The notes below the pieces were generated by a model. The model saw only the letters and a program-made list of their open reading frames with translations. It did no database searches and was not told the origin of the DNA. A stretch of 18,545 bases of DNA from NCBI GenBank assembly GCA_937967425.1, contig CALBST010000370.1, forward strand, positions 1-18,545. Direction: 5' to 3'. The stretch comes from an uncultured Caulobacteraceae bacterium. Its GTDB lineage: Bacteria > Pseudomonadota > Alphaproteobacteria > Caulobacterales > TH1-2. The position numbers and the translations under genes were made by a program. Positions 6,660 through 14,715 of the stretch are shown piece by piece (the stretch's first letter is position 1; every line of letters begins with the position of its first letter).

Positions 6660-6974
6660 GTGTCGCGCAAACGCTGGATTTGGGTTGGCGTGCTGGCGGT
6701 TGGGCTGCTCGCAATCGGAGCAGGCGCGTGGGCGTCGCGCGGGCAACTGGCGTACGCCGCCATCGCAACCGGTTACGCCGCCAAGCAAACCTGCTCATGC
6801 ATGCACATCACCGGCCGCACGCTCGACTCCTGCATGGCCGAATTTCCTGAGGAAGCGCGCAACACCGTCACCATAACAGAGGATGGCAATAGCGTGCGCG
6901 CCAGCGTGCTGTTCGGCGCGATCAGTTCCGAAGCGATCTACGAAGAAGAATACGGCTGCCGGATCGTGAACTAG
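6660..6974 (+). CDS. small membrane-anchored cysteine-containing protein, function unknown
   Basis: Encodes 104 residues from a GTG at 6660 that has a strong AGGGGGAGG ribosome site 5 nt upstream. Residues 7-24 form one hydrophobic helix, a signal anchor or signal peptide. The rest would be periplasmic and has four cysteines: C45 and C47 in QTCSCMHITGR, C58, and C100. Four cysteines in an exported domain suggest two disulfides. The stretch GYAAKQTCSCMHITGRTLDSC resembles, from memory, the N-terminal region seen just after the membrane helix of some caulobacterial serine hydrolases; this is a weak resemblance, not a proven family. It diverges from a serine hydrolase gene 54 bases away, so shared regulation or a partnership is plausible. 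Its 3' end faces the 7004-7456 gene across 29 bases. Confidence 0.7.
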   Translation: MSRKRWIWVGVLAVGLLAIGAGAWASRGQLAYAAIATGYAAKQTCSCMHITGRTLDSCMAEFPEEARNTVTITEDGNSVRASVLFGAISSEAIYEEEYGCRIVN

Positions 6975-7003
6975 CCTGTGAATCCAGTTTATGGGTACAG
7001 ACT

Positions 7004-7456
7004 CTAGATGAACCAGCCGCGCGGGTTCGGCACCGGCTTGCGCATCACGCCGAGCACCAGCGCAATGCCGGCGCGCAGCACTGCCCAGATCGCAACGCCA
7101 AGCTGAATGAAGATCGTGATCGTGTAGAGCGAGCCGTTGATCAGCACGAGCAGCCCCGCGAACACCCACAACGCGTAGCCGATAATCAACGTGCGCAGTG
7201 CGTGCTCATGATGTGTGTTCGCCCAAGGCATCGCCGCGCCGCGGTTCGAATAGACGATCACCACCGCCGCGATGCCCACGATCAACCCGATGAAAGACCA
7301 CGGCACGCTCCGCAGTAGGAAGTTCGCTACGAACGCCGCAATGGTCAGCAGATGCGCAAGCACAACTTTGCCGCGATGCGTCTTGATCCCTAGCCCACCC
7401 TGTTGCTGCGGGCGCACCGGCTTCGGGCGGCGGAAGGGCGTAACGTTATCGGACAT
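7004..7456 (-). CDS. multi-pass inner membrane protein, function unknown
   Basis: Encodes 150 residues. A proline- and arginine-rich cytoplasmic tail (1-30) is followed by four likely membrane helices at about 32-49, 53-70, 88-106 and 111-136, then a short basic tail ending PNPRGWFI. Between helices two and three lies the polar segment NTHHEHALRTLIIGY. A His/Arg-containing amphipathic stretch leading into a helix is typical of small DUF4870-type membrane proteins, and I suspect that family without being able to confirm it. It begins 20 nt after the putA stop on the same strand and has no strong ribosome site of its own, so it is probably read from the putA transcript. There is no evidence that it transports proline. 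Confidence 0.75.
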   Translation of the reverse strand: MSDNVTPFRRPKPVRPQQQGGLGIKTHRGKVVLAHLLTIAAFVANFLLRSVPWSFIGLIVGIAAVVIVYSNRGAAMPWANTHHEHALRTLIIGYALWVFAGLLVLINGSLYTITIFIQLGVAIWAVLRAGIALVLGVMRKPVPNPRGWFI

Positions 7457-7476
7457 GTCTCAGAGTCTAGCCGCGC

Positions 7477-10400
7477 TTACAGATTGAGCAATTGCGGATC
7501 GCCGCCTTGTGCCGCGATATTGTTGCTGATCGCGCGTTCCTCGGCAAAGCGTGGCAGATAGTTCGGCCCGCCCGCCTTCGGCCCAGTGCCCGAAAGCCCG
7601 GAACCGCCAAATGGCTGCACACCCACGACCGCGCCAACGATGGTGCGGTTCACATAGACGTTGCCGGCCGGGACAGACGCGATCACCTCTTTGGCGAAGC
7701 TCTCAAGCCGTGAGTGTACGCCAAGCGTGAGGCCATAGCCCTTCGCAGCGAGCGCGCCGCCGATCTTGGCGATGTCGGCCGGATCATAACGCACGACGTG
7801 CAGGATCGGACCGAACACTTCACGGCTGATCTGATCGAGACTGTTGAGCTCAATTACCGCCGGACCGAAGAAATTGCCGCCGAGCTTCGAGACGTCGAGC
7901 TGCTTCAGCAGTTTCGCTTCGGACTTCATACGCTCGATGTGCTTATCGAGATTGGCCTTCGCTTCCGCATCTATGATCGGGCCGATGTCCGTGCGCGGAT
8001 CGGAGGGATCGCCGATGACGAGGCAATCCATGGCGCCGAGCAAGGTTTCGAGCACTGCGTCCGCCGTCTCGTGCGGCAAGAAGAGAATACGCAAGCTTGA
8101 GCAACGCTGACCAGCGGAGTTGAACGCCGAAATCAGCACGTCATCGACGACTTGCTCTTTGAGTGCTGTCGTATCGACGAACATGCCGTTCAGCCCCCCC
8201 GTCTCCGCGATCAGCGGCACGATCGGGCCATCCTTGGCGGCGAGCGTTCGATTGATGATGCGCGCCACTTCGGTTGAGCCGGTGAACGCCACACCTGCGA
8301 TGCGCGGATCGGCGACCAGCTTGCCGCCGACATCGCCAGCGCCCTGCACCAGCTGCAGAACCTCGCGCGGCAGACCCGCCTCGTAGAACAATTTTACGGC
8401 AGCTTCGGCAATCAGCGGCGTTTGCTCCGCCGGCTTGGCGACCACAGTGTTGCCCGCCGCCAGCGCCGCCGCGAGTTGGCCGGTGAAGATCGCCAGCGGG
8501 AAATTCCACGGACTGATGCACACGAACACGCCGCGCCCATGCATCTCCAAATGATCGGTCTCCCCCGCCGGCGATGGCAGCGGTTTTGCGCCTGAGAAAA
8601 GCCGCTCCGCCTCCGCAGCGTAGTAACGGCAGAAATCTACTGCCTCGCGCACTTCGTCGATGGAGTCCTGCAAGTTGCGGCCAGCTTCGCGCGCCGTCAG
8701 CGCAATCAGCGCCGTCTCGTTCTTCTGCAGAATATCGCCCATCGCCCGGATGATGGCCGCCCGCGCTGCGCCGCCACGCGCGTTCCAGTCTTCCTGCGCC
8801 GCAAGCGCAGTCGCGATCGCGGCTTCCGGATCGGAGACGCTTACCTTCTCCGGCTGCGGCGTCTTCGCGTTGGTAAGGACGTTGCGGTCCGCGGTAATCG
8901 ACAGATCTGGCCCGCCGGAGTTACGGCGGCTCGCGCCGAACAATTGCGGCGGCGGCGGCAAACGGCGGTGGCGATGCGGGTTTGCTTCCAATGTCGCGAT
9001 CGGATCGGCGGCGACAACGTCAGGCGAAACGTCATCGTCCAGGAACGAATGGACAAAGCTCGTGTTGGCGCCGTTCTCGAGCAAACGGCGCACGAGATAC
9101 GGCAACAAATCCTCGTGACCGCCGATCGGCGCATAGACACGCACCTGCGGCGGCGGATCGACGGCGAGATAAAGCGCCTCGCCCATGCCATGCAGCCGCT
9201 GGAATTCGAACTTGTCGCGCCCGGCGCTGGCGGCCATGCGGCGCACCGCGGCGACCGTGTGGGCGTTATGCGTCGCGAATTGCGGGAAGATGGCGTCGCC
9301 AGCGCGGAAAAGATCACGCGCGCAGGCCATGTAGTGGACGTCGGTCGCGGCCTTCGTGGTCCACACCGGGAAATCCGGGCGGCCCATCACTTGAGCGCGC
9401 TTTACCTCGCCGTCCCAGTAGGCGCCCTTCACCAGGCGTACCTGGATGGGCGTGCCGCGGCGGCGCGAGAGCGAGACCAAGCGCTCGATCACCGCGCGCG
9501 TGCGCTTCTGGTAAGCCTGGATAACGACGCCGAGGCCTTCCCAACCTTGCAGCGAAGGCTCAAGCGCAAGCTTCTCGAACAGCTTCAGCGACAGCACCAA
9601 GCGATCGGCTTCTTCTGCATCGAGCGAGAGGCCGATGTTCCACCTCTTCGCGGCTTCCGCGAGTTGCAGCATCCGCGGATAGAGCTCCGCGAAAACGCGC
9701 TCTTCCTGGCGCGCTTCATAACGCGGGTGCAATGCCGAGAGCTTCACAGACACGCCGTTCGAGGCATGCGGCCCAAGCCCACCCGCCGCTTCGCCGACAA
9801 CATCGATCGCGTTGGCGTAGCTGGCGAGATAACGCTCAGCATCCGCGTTGGTGCGCGCGCCCTCGCCCAGCATGTCGAACGAATAGCGCGTGGCGAGCCC
9901 CTGGCGGACCATACTGGCGCCGCGCTTCAAGCCTTCCTGGATGTTGCGGCCCAGCACGAATTGCTCGCCCAAAATCCGCATTGCCTGCATGGCGCCAGCG
10001 CGCACCACGGGCTCGCCCATGCGCTTCACCAGCTTACCGACAACCTCGCTCGCCTCGCCCTTCAGCTCTTCCGGCAGATTGACCACGCGCCCGGTCAGCA
10101 TCAGGCCGAACGTGCCGGCATTCACGAGCCAATGATCTGAATTGCCCAGATGCTCGGCCCATTTGCCGGTGCTGATCTTTTCCGCGATCAGCTTGTCCGC
10201 CGTTTCCGCATCCGGCACACGCAGCAGCGCCTCGGCCAGGCACATGAGCGCCAGGCCCTCGGCATTCGAGAGCCCGAACTCTTCGAGGAAGCTCTCCATC
10301 ACGCCCTTGCGGCGCTTCAGCCCGCGCGCGCCGACGACGAGCGCCCGCGCCTCGGCATTGACGCTGGCGCGGCCGGCGGCGTCCAAGGGCGCATCAGCGA

Positions 10401-10500
10401 GCAGAGCCGCAACCGCGGTGTCCTCGTCCTGATATTTCAGCGCATCGAGCGCGTCCCAATCGATGGCGGCGGCGGGGTGCGGCGTCAGGGCGGATTGCAT
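7477..10500 (-). CDS. putA: bifunctional proline dehydrogenase / glutamate semialdehyde dehydrogenase
   Basis: Encodes 1007 residues that convert proline to glutamate: an FAD proline dehydrogenase passes its product to an NAD-dependent aldehyde dehydrogenase in the same chain. The barrel domain spans about 170-480 ([41 protein letters not shown]). The dehydrogenase spans about 540-1000, with [19 protein letters not shown], the base E766 in AETGG and catalytic C800 in SAGQRCSS. Length matches the short 'type A' PutA; there is no N-terminal ribbon-helix-helix domain, so it should not repress its own gene. I chose the ATG at 10500, which has GAGG 9 nt before it, over a TTG at 10524. The start overlaps the truncated hepT reading frame by 16 bases, so translation may be coupled. 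A peripheral membrane enzyme feeding electrons to quinone. Confidence 0.95.
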   Translation of the reverse strand: MQSALTPHPAAAIDWDALDALKYQDEDTAVAALLADAPLDAAGRASVNAEARALVVGARGLKRRKGVMESFLEEFGLSNAEGLALMCLAEALLRVPDAETADKLIAEKISTGKWAEHLGNSDHWLVNAGTFGLMLTGRVVNLPEELKGEASEVVGKLVKRMGEPVVRAGAMQAMRILGEQFVLGRNIQEGLKRGASMVRQGLATRYSFDMLGEGARTNADAERYLASYANAIDVVGEAAGGLGPHASNGVSVKLSALHPRYEARQEERVFAELYPRMLQLAEAAKRWNIGLSLDAEEADRLVLSLKLFEKLALEPSLQGWEGLGVVIQAYQKRTRAVIERLVSLSRRRGTPIQVRLVKGAYWDGEVKRAQVMGRPDFPVWTTKAATDVHYMACARDLFRAGDAIFPQFATHNAHTVAAVRRMAASAGRDKFEFQRLHGMGEALYLAVDPPPQVRVYAPIGGHEDLLPYLVRRLLENGANTSFVHSFLDDDVSPDVVAADPIATLEANPHRHRRLPPPPQLFGASRRNSGGPDLSITADRNVLTNAKTPQPEKVSVSDPEAAIATALAAQEDWNARGGAARAAIIRAMGDILQKNETALIALTAREAGRNLQDSIDEVREAVDFCRYYAAEAERLFSGAKPLPSPAGETDHLEMHGRGVFVCISPWNFPLAIFTGQLAAALAAGNTVVAKPAEQTPLIAEAAVKLFYEAGLPREVLQLVQGAGDVGGKLVADPRIAGVAFTGSTEVARIINRTLAAKDGPIVPLIAETGGLNGMFVDTTALKEQVVDDVLISAFNSAGQRCSSLRILFLPHETADAVLETLLGAMDCLVIGDPSDPRTDIGPIIDAEAKANLDKHIERMKSEAKLLKQLDVSKLGGNFFGPAVIELNSLDQISREVFGPILHVVRYDPADIAKIGGALAAKGYGLTLGVHSRLESFAKEVIASVPAGNVYVNRTIVGAVVGVQPFGGSGLSGTGPKAGGPNYLPRFAEERAISNNIAAQGGDPQLLNL

Positions 10501-10748
10501 GGGGTCGTACCTCGACAAAGGCAATCAAAGCCGTCGCGGGTTGATGCGGGAGCGCCCAAACCTCGAAGGCGGACAATGCGGTTCATGATGTCGATCGCCG
10601 CTTCACAGGCGCGCACGACGTTCAAGATCGCCGCATCTTGGCGCGTATAGTCGGCGGCAAAGTCGGCGCTGGCGGCCAATTCCTCTCTCGACCGCTTAAT
10701 ACACCGCTCGATAATGTCGGCCTTCGCGACGATCACGTTATCCGGCAT
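10485..10748 (-). pseudogene. hepT: HepT-like HEPN toxin, C-terminally truncated
   Basis: Encodes 87 residues. The N-terminal part is a recognisable DUF86/HepT protein: MPDNVIVAKADIIERCIKR, then ADYTRQDAAILNVVRACEAAIDI and a helix ending GAPASTRDGF. Family members continue for about 50 more residues to a HEPN active site of the R-x4-H-x-Y type (usually RNxxVHxY). Here homology stops near residue 73 and an unrelated tail ([12 protein letters not shown]) ends inside putA. No RN..H.Y sequence follows in any frame that I can read, so this looks like a deletion rather than a frameshift. The RNase would be inactive. The ATG at 10748 overlaps the mntA 3' end by 11 bases, as in intact mntA-hepT pairs; an in-frame GTG at 10760 is the alternative start. 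Confidence 0.75.
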
Positions 10749-11142
10749 AGACGCGCCCACGCCGCACGATGTCGGCTTCGATTTCCGCGCGGCGCGCCTT
10801 CAGATCCTGGTAGTCTCGCATGACACGAACTTCGAACAGGCCGGCTGCATCGGGGTCGGGCGTTTCCAGCGCCCGTCCTTCACCGATTGCCTGCATCTGA
10901 AGGATCGTCGGCGCGTTGGCCAAGTCCACGAGGTCGACGTCCCGGCTGAGCGCCTTAGCCAGCATTTCCTGGACTTCGAGCACCCGAAGGCGCGCGATGG
11001 GCCGGCGCGTCAAGATCGCCAGATCGACATCGCTATCAGGGCGTTCTCCCCCATTGGCGACGCTGCCAAAGGCGTAGACAGCCACGAGATCGGGCATCTC
11101 GCGGCGCAATATCTCCAGAGCGGGGGCCAAATTCACAGGCAT
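10738..11142 (-). CDS. mntA: MntA-type minimal nucleotidyltransferase antitoxin
   Basis: Encodes 134 residues of the MNT nucleotidyltransferase fold. The signature GS-x10-DxD is exact: G26-S27, then ten residues, then D38-V39-D40, and D70 in RDVDLVDL supplies the third carboxylate. In characterised pairs MntA moves AMP from ATP to a tyrosine next to the active site of the HepT RNase, neutralising it. The ATG at 11142 gives the normal family N-terminus (MPVNLAPALEILRREMPDLVAVYAFGS). The frame is open to 11421, but the extra residues run across the promoter region of the divergent glycosyltransferase and lack family sequence. No convincing ribosome site is seen. All catalytic residues are intact although its hepT partner is truncated, so it is an antitoxin without a working toxin here. 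Confidence 0.85.
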   Translation of the reverse strand: MPVNLAPALEILRREMPDLVAVYAFGSVANGGERPDSDVDLAILTRRPIARLRVLEVQEMLAKALSRDVDLVDLANAPTILQMQAIGEGRALETPDPDAAGLFEVRVMRDYQDLKARRAEIEADIVRRGRVYAG

Positions 11143-11233
11143 TGCCCGGCTACATGCGCGTCTCCAGCCCTTAGGGCAAGCGGGCGCCGCCGCCCCCTTG
11201 CGCCGCAGGCTCCCCCGCGCCAGAACCCGCCCC

Positions 11234-12451
11234 GTGAGCACCGACGCCCAAACGCCGCCCGAGCAGGCCGCGAGCGCCAACGGCGCAGCAGACACCCGGC
11301 CTCTGGCGCAGAAGATCCTGCTCGTCACTGACGCGTGGGAGCCCCAGGTCAACGGCGTCGTCCGCACCCTGTCGAACACCAATCGCGAACTCAAAGCCAT
11401 GGGCTGCGAGGTCGAGGTCATCTCCCCGGCCGACTATCCCAACACCGTGCCGCTGATCACCTACTCAGAAATCCGCCTGGCGCTGGGCGCGCGGGACGAT
11501 GTCGAGGATCGCTTTCTGGCCTTCGCACCGGACGCCGTCCACATCGCCACCGAGGGCACGTTAGGCTGGGACGCGCGGGCCGTCTGCCTGAAGCACAAGT
11601 TTCCGTTCACGACGAGCTATCACACGCAATTTCCGGAATACGTCACCGCGCGCTTCAGCTGGATCCCGCTCTGGGCCGGCTATCGTTACATGCACGCGTT
11701 TCACGACAAGTCCGGCCGCGTCATGGTGGCGACGCCGACAATGCAGAAGCAGCTCGAACTGCAGGGCTTCCGCAACACCGCGATCTGGAGCCGCGGCGTC
11801 GATATCGAACAATTCCACCCGCGCCTGCGCGGCATCGATGGCGGCATCTACCCTGCCGATCTCCCACGCCCGATCTTCGCTTATGTCGGCCGCGTCGCGG
11901 TCGAGAAGAACATCGAAGCGTTCCTGGCGCTCGATCTGCCCGGCTCAAAGGTTGTTGTGGGCGGCGGTCCTGCGCTCGATGAGTTGAAAGCAAAGTATCC
12001 GGCCGCGACCTTCACCGGCCCGAAGTTCGGCGAAGAATTGGCGCGCTACTACGCCGACGCCGACGTTTTCGTGTTTCCGAGTTTCACCGACACGTTCGGC
12101 CTCGTCATCCTCGAAGCCGCCGCATGCGGCACGCCCGTCGCGGGCTTCGTGGCGCCGGGGCCGCAGGATATCCTACCCGGCACGGGCGCAGGCATCGTCG
12201 ACAACGATCTGCGGAAAGCCTGCCTCGAAGCGTTGAAGCTGAAGCGCGAGGATGCGCGCGCGTTGGCGGAGCGATATTCCTGGCGCGCTTGCGCCGAAGA
12301 TTTCCGCCGAAACCTGGAGCCGCTGCCGAAAGAACGCGGCCGCCGCTTCTGGCACAAGCTCGCCGACTTGCGGAAACGCGCCAAAGAACGCCGCCGCATC
12401 GCGCGCGAAAAGAAGGCAGCTGAGCGCGCAAAGAAGGGTGCTGGGGTCTAG
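11234..12451 (+). CDS. GT4-family glycosyltransferase
   Basis: Encodes 405 residues from the GTG at 11234 (a TTG at 11198 is the alternative; neither has a strong ribosome site). It has the two Rossmann domains of a GT-B enzyme. The acceptor side opens with KILLVTDAWEPQVNGVVRTL (27-45) and includes SYHTQFPEYV (128-137). The donor side has YVGRVAVEKNIEAFL (217-231) and FPSFTDTFGLVILEAAACGTPV (281-302), the E-x7-E nucleotide-sugar motif with D286 in the first place and E294 in the second, as in mannosyl and lipid glycosyltransferases of this type. A very basic, probably helical tail (365-402) suggests binding to membrane or anionic lipid. The substrate is unknown; a lipid or surface-glycan acceptor is likely. 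It lies between mntA (divergent) and pstA (convergent). Confidence 0.88.
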   Translation: MSTDAQTPPEQAASANGAADTRPLAQKILLVTDAWEPQVNGVVRTLSNTNRELKAMGCEVEVISPADYPNTVPLITYSEIRLALGARDDVEDRFLAFAPDAVHIATEGTLGWDARAVCLKHKFPFTTSYHTQFPEYVTARFSWIPLWAGYRYMHAFHDKSGRVMVATPTMQKQLELQGFRNTAIWSRGVDIEQFHPRLRGIDGGIYPADLPRPIFAYVGRVAVEKNIEAFLALDLPGSKVVVGGGPALDELKAKYPAATFTGPKFGEELARYYADADVFVFPSFTDTFGLVILEAAACGTPVAGFVAPGPQDILPGTGAGIVDNDLRKACLEALKLKREDARALAERYSWRACAEDFRRNLEPLPKERGRRFWHKLADLRKRAKERRRIAREKKAAERAKKGAGV

Positions 12452-12461
12452 GGCTTAGGTT

Positions 12462-12481
12462 CTAGGGGCGCCGCCCTCTAG
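12462..12481. terminator. hairpin between convergent glycosyltransferase and pstA genes
   Basis: CTAGGGG and CCTCTAG form a 7-bp stem with one G-T pair and a 6-nt loop, centred in the 31-bp gap between the two stop codons. It could serve transcripts from both sides. There is no T-tract, so this would be a weak or Rho-assisted end. A second TCTAGGG copy lies just upstream at about 12447-12453. Confidence 0.45.
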
Positions 12482-12482
12482 C

Positions 12483-13679
12483 CTACCACTTGATCGATTT
12501 GCGCAGCCGATAGCGCAGATAGATCGCCGTGCCGTTCATCAGCAACGTGATGAACAACAGCACTAAACCCGCGGCCGCCGCGATTTCCAAGAACTCCGCC
12601 TGCGGACGCGATGTCCAGTTGAACATCTGGATCGGCATGACGGTGAACTCCTGGCCAAGCCAGTGAGCGGGATTCATGCTCGCAATCGAGTCACCCAGGG
12701 TCGCCACCGACTGAACCGTCGACCCATGCGGCAACTCAAGCGTTTGACCCGCTTGTACTGCGCGCTCTGTGAAGTCTGGCAACACGACGACGCCGTCGTG
12801 ATGAATCGTCACGGTTTCCACCGCATTCGGATCGACGGCCGCGCCGTATTCATCGAGCACGCCAATCGTTTCGAACGTCGCGTCGCCGGGGCGGGTGATG
12901 GGTAGGAAGGCCACGAACGTCAAGCCGCCAATCATGATCAGCGGCGCCGTCTCACCCAGCGCGCGAGAGATGCCGATGATAACGCCGGTAACCACACCCG
13001 GCAGCGCGTAGGGCAGAACGTGATGTTGGGTCGCCTGCCATTTGGTGGCCCCGACGGCGAGCGCCGCGTGGCGGATTTCCTGCGGCACGCCGCGGACCGC
13101 TTCACGCGTGGCGACAATGATCACTGGCAAGATCAGCAGCGAGAGCGTGATGCCCGCCGTCAGAATCGATTGCCCGAACAGATCAGCCCCCGCTTCACGC
13201 ACGCCTTGCGGCAAGAAGCTGAACCAGCGGTTCGGATTGCCGAGGAATTGCACGAAGATGCCGACCGCCATCAGACCGAACAGGATGGAGGGCACGCCCG
13301 CGAGATTGTTGACGGCAATTTCGATCGCGCTCGTCACCGTATTCTTGGGCGCGTATTCCTCGAGGTAGATGCCGGCCAAGATCCCGATCGGGATCGCAAA
13401 CAGCGCCGTCGTCAAGATAACCAATAGCGAACCGACCCAGGCGGAGAGAATGCCGGCCTGCGCCGGCTCCGATGATGGGAAGCTCGAGAAGAACGCCATG
13501 GTCAAGCGATGGCCGCCATCGGTGAACAAGTCCGCCACCAGCGTGACCAGTGTGCCGAGGCCGATAATGGTGGCGACGATGCCCCATATGATGAAGGCAG
13601 AGTCCTTGAACTTGCGCGCCGCGAGGCCGGGCGGATGCGCCGTGATATCACGCACTTGTTGAGCGTCGATCGCGGTCAT
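12483..13679 (-). CDS. pstA: phosphate ABC transporter permease PstA, with an extra periplasmic loop
   Basis: Encodes 398 residues from the ATG at 13679, which overlaps the pstC stop by 1 base (TGATG). Usual PstA proteins are about 280-300 residues. Six membrane helices are visible (about 28-50, 82-108, 125-147, 172-192, 225-255, 365-388). The permease EAA-type loop is ALAVGATKWQATQHHVLPYALPG (206-228), followed by GISRALGETAPL. The canonical end FTVMPIQMFNWTSRPQAEF (345-363) is also present. Between the fifth helix and this end lies an insert, about 262-343, roughly 75 residues longer than normal. It is polar and probably beta-rich (VETVTIHHDGVVVLPDF) and, by topology, periplasmic. PstA with PstC forms the membrane channel for high-affinity phosphate import. 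No pstB follows. Confidence 0.94.
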   Translation of the reverse strand: MTAIDAQQVRDITAHPPGLAARKFKDSAFIIWGIVATIIGLGTLVTLVADLFTDGGHRLTMAFFSSFPSSEPAQAGILSAWVGSLLVILTTALFAIPIGILAGIYLEEYAPKNTVTSAIEIAVNNLAGVPSILFGLMAVGIFVQFLGNPNRWFSFLPQGVREAGADLFGQSILTAGITLSLLILPVIIVATREAVRGVPQEIRHAALAVGATKWQATQHHVLPYALPGVVTGVIIGISRALGETAPLIMIGGLTFVAFLPITRPGDATFETIGVLDEYGAAVDPNAVETVTIHHDGVVVLPDFTERAVQAGQTLELPHGSTVQSVATLGDSIASMNPAHWLGQEFTVMPIQMFNWTSRPQAEFLEIAAAAGLVLLFITLLMNGTAIYLRYRLRKSIKW

Positions 13680-14590
13680 CAATACGCCTCCCGGTAGCGG
13701 CGCTGCAGCCAGAAGGCTACGAAGTTGAACAACAGCGTGAGCACGAGAAGCGCCAAGCCAGCCGCGAAGATCGAATTATACTCGAGCGTGCCAAAGGCGA
13801 TGTCGCCGAGCGCCACTTGCGCAATGAATGCGGTCACCGTCGCCCCCTGCTGGGTGGGGCTTACGACCATTTGCGGCTGCGTTCCGCCGGCGACCGCCAC
13901 GATCATGGTCTCACCGATCGCACGCGACATGCCGAGAATGACAGCGCCAACGACACCTGAAACAGCTGCTGGCACCACGACCTGAAACGCGGTTTCAAGC
14001 CGCGTCGCACCCATTGCGTAAGATCCTTCGCGCATGGAACGCGGCACCGCGCGCATCGCATCCTCGGAAAGCGATGCGATGTAAGGAATGATCATCAAGC
14101 CGATAACAATACCGGCTGAAAGCAAGTTGAAGGACGGAAGCTCGATGCCAAGCGGCCGAAGCGCCTGCTGCAACAGAGGCGTAACGAAGAGAAGCGCGAA
14201 ATAGCCATAGACAACGGTTGGCACCGCCGCGAGCAGCTCCAGTGTCGGCTTGATCGTCTCGCGCGTCCGAGAGCTCGCAAATTCGCTCAGATAGATTGCG
14301 ACAAGCAGCCCAAGCGGAACCGCGACCGCAAGCGCCACAAGCGTAGACATGAACGTCCCTGTCAGGAGTGGCGCGATGCCGTAACTCGGATTCTCGAACA
14401 GAGGGGTCCAGGTCGTCTCGGTCAGAAATTCGATCGGCGAAACCTGGAGGAAGAACTTGGATGACTCGGCAATGACGACATAGACGATGCCGATAACGAC
14501 GCCGACCGCCACAAGGGCGGCTGCAAACAGCAACCATTCCATCGCGCGCTCAAGACCGCGGACACGCCGTACGCTGAAATCCCGTTCCAC
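13679..14590 (-). CDS. pstC: phosphate ABC transporter permease PstC
   Basis: Encodes 303 residues, close to the E. coli type and much shorter than the long PstC forms of some alphaproteobacteria. Membrane helices lie at about 18-41, 73-101, 116-141, 154-178, 205-233 and 270-293. The cytoplasmic EAA-type loop is YAMGATRLETAFQVVVPAAVSG (191-212) with GMSRAIGET (220-228), typical of PstC. The start is a GTG at 14590 with GAGG 7 nt upstream. With PstA it makes the transmembrane pore for phosphate received from PstS. It follows pstS after a 125-nt gap containing a strong hairpin (14668-14702) and overlaps pstA by one base, so pstC and pstA are translationally coupled but pstS is set apart. Confidence 0.95.
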   Translation of the reverse strand: MERDFSVRRVRGLERAMEWLLFAAALVAVGVVIGIVYVVIAESSKFFLQVSPIEFLTETTWTPLFENPSYGIAPLLTGTFMSTLVALAVAVPLGLLVAIYLSEFASSRTRETIKPTLELLAAVPTVVYGYFALLFVTPLLQQALRPLGIELPSFNLLSAGIVIGLMIIPYIASLSEDAMRAVPRSMREGSYAMGATRLETAFQVVVPAAVSGVVGAVILGMSRAIGETMIVAVAGGTQPQMVVSPTQQGATVTAFIAQVALGDIAFGTLEYNSIFAAGLALLVLTLLFNFVAFWLQRRYREAY

Positions 14591-14667
14591 GGTGGCCCTC
14601 TTTTCGCATCTGAGGCTCGCATCCTGCGAGCCCCGATTCCCTGGCGGTCTTGTAACTGAAGGATAGT

Positions 14668-14702
14668 CCCGGCGGGAGACGGAATTTCATCCCCCCGCCG
14701 GG
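14668..14702 (-). promoter_or_regulatory. intercistronic hairpin between pstS and pstC
   Basis: CCCGGCGGG and CCCGCCGGG form a perfect 9-bp GC stem around a 17-nt loop, 14 nt after the pstS stop codon. No T-tract follows on the transcribed strand. Such elements commonly protect the upstream message or partly block read-through, giving more binding protein than permease. The structure is seen; the effect is inferred. Confidence 0.6.
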
Positions 14703-14715
14703 TTTCACTTATCCC

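Noticed and set aside
6606..6788. N-terminal extension of the serine hydrolase by 61 residues
   Set aside because: It would run across the divergent gene's control region and bury a clear signal peptide; the ATG at 6605 has a GAGGGG ribosome site.
8944..10140. Open frame of about 398 codons on the plus strand opposite putA
   Set aside because: It is the antisense shadow of putA in GC-rich DNA; the product is rich in Arg, His and Ala with no family sequence, while the minus strand encodes an unmistakable PutA.
10485..11142. Functional mntA-hepT toxin-antitoxin system
   Set aside because: The HepT part ends before its catalytic R-x4-H-x-Y region, so no active RNase toxin is encoded here.
11143..11421. 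N-terminal extension of MntA by 93 residues
   Set aside because: MNT antitoxins start just before the GS motif; the extra residues match no family and overlap the glycosyltransferase start region on the other strand.
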